Source: Photobacterium rosenbergii (GTDB lineage Bacteria; Pseudomonadota; Gammaproteobacteria; Enterobacterales; Vibrionaceae). From it: a stretch of 64,000 nt of DNA. The translations under genes and the position numbers were made by a program. Position 1 is the first letter of the stretch. Each line of letters starts with the position of its first letter. The notes below the pieces were generated by a model. It was given only the letters and a program-made list of their open reading frames with translations, did not search any database and was not told the DNA's origin. The stretch lies in assembly GCF_003026455.1 (NCBI RefSeq), contig NZ_PYMB01000021.1, positions 1 to 64,000 on the forward strand. Reading direction: 5' to 3'. Below, piece after piece: positions 51,589 through 59,881 of this stretch.

Positions 51589-52860
51589 TTAGCTTTTGGC
51601 TTTGTACTCGGCCTTGTCTAAATTGTGTTTCTTCATCCGCAAATACAGTTTCTTGCGTGGGATCTGTAGGTAGTTGGACACATCGTTGATGCGGCCGGCA
51701 AACAGGTACAGCGCATCTTCAATGACTTGTTTCTCATAGCTGTCGACCAGATCATCAAGCGGGCTGCTCATTTGCTCTAATGGCTTGGTCCTGTCTTGTC
51801 CTGTCAGCTTCACTATCCCAATCGCATACAGCTCCGCGACATTTTTCAGCTCTAGAACATTTCCGCTCCATGCGTGGCGATTCAACGTATTAATGTAAGC
51901 TTTATCGATGGCAGGTACGGCTTTGTGCAGTTTCTGGCAACTTTGCTTTAGGAAGTATTTGAACAACGGTGCGATATCACTGACCCGTTGGCGCAGCGAC
52001 GGAAGCTGAAAGCGTATCTGGCTTAAGAAATAGAAAAGCTCGGGCAGCAACACTTCTTGCTCGACTAACGCTTCAGGGTTCGCTCCGGTTATCGCCAATA
52101 CCCGCACTTCTTTTTTATTCTGGCGCTCTTGCTCTAACAGAAAGCGGCACAGCCATTGCTGGGTTTCCAGAGGCATGGCCTGAGGTTCATTCAGGCTGAT
52201 ACTGCCGCTGCGGGCTGAGATCATGGCGCGCTGAAGATCGGCTGTACAGGTGATTTTGCTACCTTGGGTGGCAACAAACGGCCCTTTGTGCAGTTGGCTG
52301 TGTTGGTGCAGTAGTTTGGATACAGTGTGCCTGCCCGTACCGCTTTCGCCTTCAATCAGCACATCTTTGCAAGTCAGTGCCATTTGCGTGATTTTTTCGC
52401 GGATTTTGACGATTAGGGGGCTCTCACCCAGCAAGATCTCACTGGTGGACTGCCCGATAGATTCACGTTGCTCGATAGTGCTTTTACGCTGCGGTAAGTG
52501 TTTTTCCAGCAGGGTCAGCAACTCTGCGGGTTGCAGTGGCTTTTGCAGAAAATCGAGAGCGCCACGCTTGACCGCGTCGACGGCCATCGGGATATCACCG
52601 TGGCCAGTGATCATAATGACAGGCAATTCAGGATCTAAGTTTTTGATGAACTCGAGTAAGTCCATGCCGCTGAGTCCTGGCATGTACATATCGGTAACGA
52701 CCACACCGGGCCAGTTCTTGTGTAACAGGGATGTCGCCTGTGTTGGGTCAGTAATGGCTTTGACTTTAAAACCTGACATTTCTAGAAGTTGTTGATATGA
52801 CTCCAATACATCATGGTCATCATCAATGATCAGTACTTCTATATCATTATTCATTATCAT
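51589..52860 (-). CDS. pgtA: PgtA-like response regulator with degenerate AAA+ domain
   Basis: A 423-residue response regulator: receiver domain (about 7-120, acidic pocket D13/D14 and phosphoacceptor D57 in VVVTDMYMPG), a sigma-54 AAA+-like domain (about 145-360) and a Fis-type helix-turn-helix at the C terminus. Walker A reads GESGTGRH, with Arg in place of Lys; the Walker B region reads SGSISLNE, lacking the DE pair, and no GAFTGA loop is present. It therefore probably does not remodel sigma-54 holoenzyme. In Salmonella PgtA activates pgtP. It overlaps the pgtB-like gene by 14 bp. Confidence 0.85.
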   Translation of the reverse strand: MIMNNDIEVLIIDDDHDVLESYQQLLEMSGFKVKAITDPTQATSLLHKNWPGVVVTDMYMPGLSGMDLLEFIKNLDPELPVIMITGHGDIPMAVDAVKRGALDFLQKPLQPAELLTLLEKHLPQRKSTIEQRESIGQSTSEILLGESPLIVKIREKITQMALTCKDVLIEGESGTGRHTVSKLLHQHSQLHKGPFVATQGSKITCTADLQRAMISARSGSISLNEPQAMPLETQQWLCRFLLEQERQNKKEVRVLAITGANPEALVEQEVLLPELFYFLSQIRFQLPSLRQRVSDIAPLFKYFLKQSCQKLHKAVPAIDKAYINTLNRHAWSGNVLELKNVAELYAIGIVKLTGQDRTKPLEQMSSPLDDLVDSYEKQVIEDALYLFAGRINDVSNYLQIPRKKLYLRMKKHNLDKAEYKAKS

Positions 52861-55210
52861 AATTGTTTAGCTCCAACACGACCATGGCACCGCCTTGCAA
52901 GTTTGAAGCGAGGTAAATATCGCCATCAAAGCGGTTCATGATTGAACGGCAGATACTTAGCCCAAGGCCAAGCCCTACCTCTTTTGTTGTGGTAAAGGGA
53001 ATAAAGAGTTTTTCGATGATTTCGGCGGCAAATCCATTGCCGCTGTCACTGACTGCCAGGCGACATCGATCTGCCTGACAGTCAAGGGATTCAATGGTAA
53101 TTTCTCGATGCTCGCTCCCGGCAACGGCATCGCAGCTATTGACGAGCAGGTTGACCAGAACCTGCTCAAGTTGGACCTGATCGGCATGGCAGAAATAGGG
53201 CCCTGCCAATAAGTTATGGATTTCTGTCTGCTGGACCTTGGCCCTGCTTTCGACAATCATCATTGCCTGTTTGATCGATGCGTTGAGCTCTACCTGTTTG
53301 ATTGGGCTGTCGGATGACTGTTTTTTTGAAAAGCTTTTTAGGCTGGCGATGATACGCCCCATGCGGGAAGCCAGGTTTTCGACTTTACCTAATGATGTTG
53401 GCAGTTGATCAAGACGTTGCTTCTCTAGTGCTAACTTGGCGGTAAAGATATGGGTAGAGATAGCCGAGAGTGGCTGGTTCAACTCATGGGCAAGTGAGGT
53501 CATGGTCTGGCCGACCACAGCCATTTTCGCCGCTTGGATCAGCTCGTCTTGGGTTGCGCGTAAGTCGGCTTCTACCCGTTTACGATCTTCTATCTCTAAT
53601 TTCAGTTGGCGATTACGGCTGGTCAGGGAGTGGGTCTTTTCCCGAACCATTTTTTCTAGCCAGCGTGCCGCTTTCTCTTGCTCGGTGATATCAGTCATCG
53701 TGATGATCACCTTTTTCTGCTGTCCCTGCTGGAACAGGCGGAAATCCAAGCGCAGGTAGAGGTTTTCAAGATCCACTTTCTTCTGCTTCAGGGTTAAGTT
53801 ACAGCCTCCGAGGCTGAACAGTGGGCTATTTTCGTTGAATAGCGATCGCAACCGAGCGTGCATGGTTGGGCTAAATAGTTCCCAAATAGCTCGGTTGTGC
53901 GGCATTTCGATATTGTCGAACAAGTTGAGGGCGCTTGGATTGACGGATTCGATAGTGCCTTCCAGGCTACAGGTGATGATACTGGCCTGGGTATTGTTGA
54001 TTAGGTTTAAAGCATTGCTTTGTTGCATTTCCTGCATTTGGCGGCAGAACTCACGCAAGTTGTCTCCTAATTGGCCAATTTCATCATTACCGGTCACTTG
54101 GATAGTTGCATCGTGCTGGTTGTTGGTCACCGCAAGTAAGTCCTGTGACAACAGGTTTAGCCGTTTGACGATGCCTTGGCCGACCAGGTATATCGACAGC
54201 ATCACCGAAAGAAACAAGGTGATGGCCATGGTGCCAAATAGAATGATATTGCTGATAGAGATCGCCTGACGCGTTTTCTCATTGAGCGTAGTAAGTGCAG
54301 CGTCCTCTTGCTCCACCATGGTCAGGATCAGCTCTTCTTGATAGGCCAGTTGAGCTTGGATCTGGTCTTGGTAATCGCTGATCTGCTGGTAAAGCTGATA
54401 ATCATGCAGTAATTGCTTTTCTAGGATACCGCCAGGTTCAACTAGGGTTATCAATTCATCTAACAATTGCCTGTAAGAGACGGTAGAAGGGTAGTGGCTT
54501 AGGCTTTGGCTCATCTTGCTGAGCGCTTTGGTCTTGTAGCCAATGAAATAGAAGGCGTTACTGATATCCCTTTGTTGTCGCTGTAGGATAATTTCCTGCA
54601 CCAGTTGGTGCAGTTCGTTTTCTTTCACCGTGATAGCCTGAAGCAGGGAAAACTCAGTTATCACGTCATTGATTGTGCTCGATGCCAACGCATTTGGCAG
54701 CATCCGTGTCAGCTGCCATTCGACTTCCTGACGAATGGGGGTCAGTTCATCAATCATGTCCTGGTGCAGCCATTTGAGGTTGTTTTCGGTCTGTGCCAGA
54801 ACAGAAATGTGGGTATTTCGTTGGTACAACAGGCCTGCATATACCTTGATATCACTTTGCAAGGTAATGTGCTCTGCCTTGATGGCATCATGAAATTTAA
54901 GACTGGCTGCTTGGTCGATGGTCGTATTGATTTTGGCCAGCTTGTCATTGATGTTTTGCTTTAACTCAGCATGCAAAACTGGGTCGGTATTGTTGTTAAG
55001 CACGTTCAGTGCCGCTTGCAGGGCGGCAGTGTTTCGCTCCAGCTGATAGCTTGCCCGTAAGGTCGGCATGTTTGTCTCAACCATGGCCTGGATCTGGTCA
55101 TCTAGGCTCTCCCAGTTGATGATGGCTATCACGCTGACGCTAATGGTCAAAAAGGCCATCAGGGCGATCGAGGCAATGAGGCGGTTACCTATGGTGTTGC
55201 CGAGTAGCAT
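52847..55210 (-). CDS. pgtB: PgtB-like sensor histidine kinase
   Basis: A 787-residue inner-membrane kinase. TM1 is near 13-33; a long helical periplasmic domain follows to TM2 (about 318-345), then HAMP, a PAS-like region (about 400-505), a coiled coil, the H-box SLAHELNQPLSAIS and an HATPase domain with NLLVNSCDAV, DSGNGF and GLGLGLSICRSI. It phosphorylates the adjacent PgtA-like regulator. Its start overlaps the pgtC-like stop by one base, so all three genes are translationally coupled. Confidence 0.88.
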   Translation of the reverse strand: MLLGNTIGNRLIASIALMAFLTISVSVIAIINWESLDDQIQAMVETNMPTLRASYQLERNTAALQAALNVLNNNTDPVLHAELKQNINDKLAKINTTIDQAASLKFHDAIKAEHITLQSDIKVYAGLLYQRNTHISVLAQTENNLKWLHQDMIDELTPIRQEVEWQLTRMLPNALASSTINDVITEFSLLQAITVKENELHQLVQEIILQRQQRDISNAFYFIGYKTKALSKMSQSLSHYPSTVSYRQLLDELITLVEPGGILEKQLLHDYQLYQQISDYQDQIQAQLAYQEELILTMVEQEDAALTTLNEKTRQAISISNIILFGTMAITLFLSVMLSIYLVGQGIVKRLNLLSQDLLAVTNNQHDATIQVTGNDEIGQLGDNLREFCRQMQEMQQSNALNLINNTQASIITCSLEGTIESVNPSALNLFDNIEMPHNRAIWELFSPTMHARLRSLFNENSPLFSLGGCNLTLKQKKVDLENLYLRLDFRLFQQGQQKKVIITMTDITEQEKAARWLEKMVREKTHSLTSRNRQLKLEIEDRKRVEADLRATQDELIQAAKMAVVGQTMTSLAHELNQPLSAISTHIFTAKLALEKQRLDQLPTSLGKVENLASRMGRIIASLKSFSKKQSSDSPIKQVELNASIKQAMMIVESRAKVQQTEIHNLLAGPYFCHADQVQLEQVLVNLLVNSCDAVAGSEHREITIESLDCQADRCRLAVSDSGNGFAAEIIEKLFIPFTTTKEVGLGLGLSICRSIMNRFDGDIYLASNLQGGAMVVLELNNYDNE

Positions 55211-56475
55211 TACCTGTTCCCCTCGTGCTTGCTGCCCTCGAGCAATTTTTCACAGATACTGATGGCTTGGTCGAGTTGTTCTGCCATCAATATGCGCCAT
55301 TCCTCAAGTAGGCGAGCAGTGTACACATCGGTTCTCGACATGCTGATAGCACTTCGCATCTGGGAATTACGCGACTGGGCTTCAGAGATAGGTGGTGTTG
55401 AGGCCAGACGGATCGCGAGATTGTATTGGCGTAGCTCTTCAGAGGATAAGTCGTTGCGCTGCCTAACTTTGTGGATCAATTGCCATGCTTGGTTAAGGCG
55501 AATCAACTGGCGGTTTACTGTCTGTTCAAAGAGTTGCTTGACTAAGATCGAGCGCTCTTCCATCAGTTTGTGGTCTATAGGCGTAATTTCAAATGGTTGC
55601 GCCATTGTTTGGTCCAGCGCGTATTTATTGAGTGAGCTGGTCGATAACTTCTGTTGTATTTCTTCAGAGAGCAGGAACTCAATAAATTCGATACTGCGCC
55701 TTGCCTGGTTGAGGTTTTTGACCGCAGCGATGTAGCTAGGTATCAGTGGACTTTTGGGTTGATAGGAAAAATGGATAAACGGAAATAACTTTTGGCTTTC
55801 GTAAGCGTAACTATCGATGATCGGACCGACACCGGCTAAACCTCGGGCAATGCTGTCTTTTACACCATAGCTACGGGCAGAGACAGAAGATAGGTTACCC
55901 CCGATCTGAAGTAGTAGCTTCCAACCATTTTTCCAGCCGTAATGCTGCAGGATATTTTCAACCATAACATGGGTGGTGCCAGAGCGGGCTGGGCTGCTCA
56001 TGACCAAATGGTTGAAATAGCGGGGATCGGCAAGGCTTTCCCACTTATTCGGCAAGGGGAGATTGTGTTTCTCTAAATAATCGTTGTTCCACATTAACCC
56101 ATAGCCGGAATAACCAAAGATGGCGACATTGGTAATGGAGTCCTGCAAAAAGCGCTGCTGCTGAAAGGCCGTATCAAAATTGAGCGCATTGAGAGGTAAC
56201 AAGCGTTCTTTTTCAACCAGCGGAGTAAACAGTGAGCGCGATGAAGAGATGACGATGTCAATGTCATGATCATCATAGCTGAGCAAACGCAAGCCGGATA
56301 TCTCGCGGCGATGGAGAACAGTGAAGTGTACCTCGGGGTAAAGTTGCTTAAATTGTTTGAGGAGTGGCTGTAGTGATTCGACAGTAAATGTGGTCAGGAT
56401 GATCAGCTGATCGGTTGGCTTGGCCCAACTTGAGAGCGAGAAAAGGAGTATGACGGCATAAATTAATTTCATCAT
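55210..56475 (-). CDS. pgtC: PgtC-like periplasmic binding protein / signal mediator
   Basis: A 421-residue exported protein: signal peptide (about 1-18, ending SSWA), a periplasmic binding-protein fold similar to iron/sulphate binders (LIILTTFTVESLQPLLKQFKQLYP at the start, YSGYGLMWNNDYL, NKWESLADPRYF) and a C-terminal helical extension (about 320-421). In the Salmonella phosphoglycerate system PgtC modulates PgtB signalling. It is first in the pgtC-pgtB-pgtA operon. Ligand could be phosphoglycerate or another phosphorylated acid; not visible from sequence. Confidence 0.87.
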   Translation of the reverse strand: MMKLIYAVILLFSLSSWAKPTDQLIILTTFTVESLQPLLKQFKQLYPEVHFTVLHRREISGLRLLSYDDHDIDIVISSSRSLFTPLVEKERLLPLNALNFDTAFQQQRFLQDSITNVAIFGYSGYGLMWNNDYLEKHNLPLPNKWESLADPRYFNHLVMSSPARSGTTHVMVENILQHYGWKNGWKLLLQIGGNLSSVSARSYGVKDSIARGLAGVGPIIDSYAYESQKLFPFIHFSYQPKSPLIPSYIAAVKNLNQARRSIEFIEFLLSEEIQQKLSTSSLNKYALDQTMAQPFEITPIDHKLMEERSILVKQLFEQTVNRQLIRLNQAWQLIHKVRQRNDLSSEELRQYNLAIRLASTPPISEAQSRNSQMRSAISMSRTDVYTARLLEEWRILMAEQLDQAISICEKLLEGSKHEGNR

Positions 56476-56733
56476 TGCAGATCAGCTAGCCAGAGTGTTT
56501 ATGTGTATACAGGGAAATAGATGCCAAGAGTAGCGTAATTAGTGGCTAATAATCTGAATTATTAGTGGTTTATCGCTTTTATCATGCTTTGCATAACATA
56601 AGGGTCAAACTTGACACGCGATGCGAGCATTTACCGGCAGGGCTCACATTTTTGTTATGTTGGAAGGGTTGTCAAGACTCAGATACAACAAGCCGGAGCA
56701 AAGGCTCCGGCTTGAAAAAAAATTGAGAGTAAC
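56476..56733. other. Upstream region of pgtC, downstream of yfbU
   Basis: About 260 bp without a gene. It contains a stable hairpin (GCCGGAGC/GCTCCGGC, 56692-56712) downstream of yfbU, which lacks a U tract on the minus strand. The pgtC promoter must be here; no hexamers were assigned. Confidence 0.5.
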
Positions 56734-57234
56734 TTAGGCGTTGAGGACCTGTTGGATCTCAGTGGCAGACAAGTGGTACTGACGAGGGCAGTTGCGCCAT
56801 GTACGCAGCATACGCTGGTATTTTTCCAGCATCGGCACCTGGCTGTTGAACATGTGCTCTGATTTGTCGAACTGAGGGTACAGGCCTTCTTCTTCTGTCA
56901 GGAAGCGCACGTAGTGGACATGCTGGGCTTCTGTTGCAGCATCAAAACCAAGGAAGTTAAGGCGGCGCTGATCTACTTGCTTCTGGTTATCATCAGACAG
57001 CATTTTGTAAGATTCTTGCATCGCATGGTGCATCTCCATGAAATCAATGATTTCACGACAGTTTTCTTCAGGCAGATCACCAAACTCTTTGTCTAGTTCT
57101 CGCATTTGTAGGCCGTAACCACGCTCTACGATAGTTTGTAGGCGGCGGTATTTGGCTTCGTTCTCTGGCGTGAGTTTAGACATCAAGTAGTATTGATTAG
57201 AGAGGATCAGGCGTTGTGCGTTAGTCATTTCCAT
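56734..57234 (-). CDS. yfbU: UPF0304 protein YfbU
   Basis: A 166-residue cytoplasmic helical protein matching E. coli YfbU along its length: MEMTNAQRLILSNQYYLMSKL at the start, YRRLQTIVERGYGLQMRELD, LNFLGFDAATEAQHVHYVRF and CPRQYHLSATEIQQVLNA at the end. The function is not established; a role in stress-related cell death has been proposed for E. coli YfbU. It is a single gene. In E. coli yfbU lies close to yfbV and ackA-pta, so this is the same neighbourhood with insertions. Confidence 0.94.
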   Translation of the reverse strand: MEMTNAQRLILSNQYYLMSKLTPENEAKYRRLQTIVERGYGLQMRELDKEFGDLPEENCREIIDFMEMHHAMQESYKMLSDDNQKQVDQRRLNFLGFDAATEAQHVHYVRFLTEEEGLYPQFDKSEHMFNSQVPMLEKYQRMLRTWRNCPRQYHLSATEIQQVLNA

Positions 57235-57515
57235 AATGATAGGCCTTAATTTTTATTGAGCTGGCATTGAGGTTAACAGGATAAATCGAAAAAAAATTGA
57301 TCTAGTTACGTCTTGCTAACTTTTTTTTGTTAAAAATTACTAATCGTATAAAGTCTACCCAAATCCACTGCGATTAGGCGAATTAATCCAACTATCTCCC
57401 TAATTATTACATGGATTTAGGGGATTGCTTGAGTGGATTATTGTTTTGAAGCACGTAGTTGATGTGATGGGTTGAGAGGGATTTTCAGGGGACATTTAAT
57501 GGGGATGATACAGGG

Positions 57516-58169
57516 ATGCCAGATGTGATGAGTGGTCTACAGCTAGCCGGAATTTTACTTGCGGTGATAACACTTGTTGCCAGTTTTCCCCGGGAGTTTT
57601 GGCCCAAGTTTCGGCAGGAAAAGGACTACCAGCACTGGGTTCTTGCTAGTGTGGTCGTTTTGTTTCTGCTATGGAGCCTAAAGGCCGGGTTAGCGGATGG
57701 ATTAAAGGTGCATTTTTTGGCCCTAACCACGTTGGCGTTGTGCCATGGTTGGCGGATAGCGTCATTAATCGGTGTCTTCCCGGCACTGTTACTTGCTAGC
57801 TTTAGTTTGTTACCCGTTGCGGATATAGGTATTTATCTCGTGGTGTCGGTCATTTTCCCGGCTTGGCTGAGTTTTTGCCTGTTTCGCCTGACTTATCGGT
57901 ACCTCAACCGCCACCTTTTTGTCTATATTTTCGTTGCAGCATTCATTAACGGTGCGTTAACCATAGCGGCTCATCAACTGCTCAATAGTGGGGTAATGTG
58001 GGTGAGCGGCTTATATAGTTGGCACTATATTGTCGAAAACTATTTGGTCCTGATGCCGTTGCTACTCTTCCCCGAAGCCCTTATCAATGGCATGGCAATT
58101 ACCCTACTGGTGGTATACCAGCCGCAGTGGGTGAGAACCTTCCATGATAACGATTACCTCAGCAAATAG
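57516..58169 (+). CDS. CbiM-like / COG3235 predicted membrane protein
   Basis: A 217-residue inner-membrane protein with about six helices. The stretch VKVHFLALTTLALCHGW-like (LKVHFLALTTLALCHGWRIA), PAWLSFCLFRLTYRYL and the acidic-aromatic LVLMPLLLFPEALINGMAITLLVVY resemble the CbiM-type energy-coupling-factor permease family. No partner ATPase or T-component is adjacent, so substrate and complex are unclear. The start is uncertain: ATG 57516 and ATG 57528 are both possible. Confidence 0.7.
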   Translation: MPDVMSGLQLAGILLAVITLVASFPREFWPKFRQEKDYQHWVLASVVVLFLLWSLKAGLADGLKVHFLALTTLALCHGWRIASLIGVFPALLLASFSLLPVADIGIYLVVSVIFPAWLSFCLFRLTYRYLNRHLFVYIFVAAFINGALTIAAHQLLNSGVMWVSGLYSWHYIVENYLVLMPLLLFPEALINGMAITLLVVYQPQWVRTFHDNDYLSK

Positions 58170-58558
58170 CTTGGTAATCTTGGTTTGGGCTGGTCAATGG
58201 AACTGATGGTCTTTTCCCCAGCTTGCTGTTTTCCTTAGCGCTTGGTTCTGCATGCCTTGCAGTTGGTCACAAAACTGCTTAACCTGCGCGCGTTTTTCTG
58301 CACGGTTTTTCCGTGCCCACTCGCATATTGCGCGAGAATCCCCGTTTTTTTCATTCATACGAACAAAATGCCGCCAGGAGGCAAGGATTCAAAGCAGAGG
58401 GAAATCGAGTGCATTTGGTGCCTGAGATTTTATCCCGGGCAGAGGTGTACCTAGGTAGCGCCCCAAGCACTTTGGATCGGGTTGTTTTGAACAACTAACT
58501 GACTCTGGACAACACGTCCCAGGGTGCGGCACTGCCTGATTGTTTCTATGAGTTATCT
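58170..58558. other. Long leader region before nupC
   Basis: Nearly 390 bp with no supported gene (a 70-codon frame at 58242-58454 has no family match). Several stem-forming stretches are visible, for example GTTGTTTTGAACAAC at 58479-58493 and GGGACGTG-like pairs near 58515. It may hold a structured 5' leader; I recognise no named riboswitch. Confidence 0.35.
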
Positions 58559-59809
58559 ATGCAAGTTCTATCCAGTGTGATCGGCATTTTGTTGCTGATT
58601 GTTTTGGCTTATTTCCTTTCTGAACAACGTGATCGTATCAATTGGCGAACGGTTCTGGGGGCTTTGGCGATCCAGATGGGTTTTGCTGCCATTGTCCTCT
58701 ACAGCCCGTTTGGTCGTGAGGCGCTATCGGATTTTTCTGCCGGTGTGCAAACGGTGATCAATTACAGCAACCACGGTATTGGCTTCTTGTTTGGTGGCCT
58801 AGTGTCAGACAAGATGTTCGAGTTGTTTGGCGGCAATGGTTTTGTCCTTGCCCTGCGGGTGCTGCCGGTGGTGGTGTTTTTCTCTGCGTTGGTGTCGGTA
58901 CTCTATCACCTTGGCATCATGCAGCTGATTGTAAATACCCTAGGCCGGGGATTAGCAAGGGTGCTGGGCACCAGCCGCCCTGAGTCAATTTCTGCGACCG
59001 CGAACATTTTCCTTGGTATCTCTGAAGCACCTTTGACGATCCGCCCATATTTGCCAACCATGACCCGCTCACAACTGTTTGCGGTAATGGTGGGTGGCAT
59101 GGCCTCGGTTGCAGGTTCGGTGCTGGTGGGTTATGCCCAGATGGGGATCCCCCTAGAATACCTGCTGGCTGCTTCATTTATGGCAGCCCCTGCCGGTTTG
59201 ATGATGGCCAAGCTGATGATCCCTGAAACAGAGGATGCGACGGGTTGTGTAGAGGAGCAGCAGCAGGAGCTGCGGAAACCCGCCAATGTGATCGATGCAG
59301 CTGCGCAGGGGGCCGCACAGGGCATGCAAGTCGCCTTGAACATCGGTGCCATGCTACTGGCCTTTGTGGGCTTGATTGCGCTGATTAACGGTATGCTCTC
59401 TGGCGTTGGTGGCTGGTTTGGTGTGCCAGAGCTGAGCCTGGATGTGGTGTTTGGCTACTTGTTCTTGCCGTTTGCGCTTATGGCCGGGATCTGGGATTTT
59501 GATTCAGCCCAGCAGATGGCGGTAATTTTCGGGACCAAGACCACTATCAATGAGTTTGTGGCTTTCTCGCAGCTAGCGCCAATGATTGCTGAGGGTATAT
59601 TGGAGCCAAGGGTAGAGGCGATTATCGCTTTTGCCTTGTGTGGCTTTGCTAACTTCGGATCAATTGCGGTCATGCTGGGCAGTATCGGGGTGATGGCCCC
59701 AAGCCGTTATCATGAGATTGCCACCTTGGGTGTACGCTCGCTGGTGGCGGCAACACTGGCCAACTTGCTCAATGCCACTGTGGCCGGGTTGTTTATCAGT
59801 TTGATATAA
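58559..59809 (+). CDS. nupC: NupC-family concentrative nucleoside transporter
   Basis: A 416-residue inner-membrane symporter of the CNT family. Typical features are FVLALRVLPVVVFFSALVSVLYHLG, ATANIFLGISEAPLTIRPYL (nucleoside-binding motif region), MVGGMASVAGSVLVGYAQMG, and KTTINEFVAFSQL followed by ALCGFANFGSIAVMLGSIG. It imports nucleosides with cations. It could take up the products of the NutA nucleotidase. NupC paralogues are common in Vibrio, so the exact symbol is by similarity. A terminator shared with fhs follows. Confidence 0.9.
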   Translation: MQVLSSVIGILLLIVLAYFLSEQRDRINWRTVLGALAIQMGFAAIVLYSPFGREALSDFSAGVQTVINYSNHGIGFLFGGLVSDKMFELFGGNGFVLALRVLPVVVFFSALVSVLYHLGIMQLIVNTLGRGLARVLGTSRPESISATANIFLGISEAPLTIRPYLPTMTRSQLFAVMVGGMASVAGSVLVGYAQMGIPLEYLLAASFMAAPAGLMMAKLMIPETEDATGCVEEQQQELRKPANVIDAAAQGAAQGMQVALNIGAMLLAFVGLIALINGMLSGVGGWFGVPELSLDVVFGYLFLPFALMAGIWDFDSAQQMAVIFGTKTTINEFVAFSQLAPMIAEGILEPRVEAIIAFALCGFANFGSIAVMLGSIGVMAPSRYHEIATLGVRSLVAATLANLLNATVAGLFISLI

Positions 59810-59817
59810 GCCTGAGA

Positions 59818-59848
59818 AACAAAAACGCCAACAAGTGCTGGCGTTTCG
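59818..59848. terminator. Bidirectional terminator between nupC and fhs
   Basis: AAACGCCA and TGGCGTTT pair around an eight-base loop; a U tract is good on the minus strand (fhs) and shorter on the plus strand. Confidence 0.8.
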
Positions 59849-59881
59849 TTTGTGGATTTAGTTGTACTTGATGTAGAGCTA

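Noticed and set aside
58242..58454. A 70-codon frame upstream of nupC
   Set aside because: No ribosome site, no family resemblance and composition unlike the surrounding genes.
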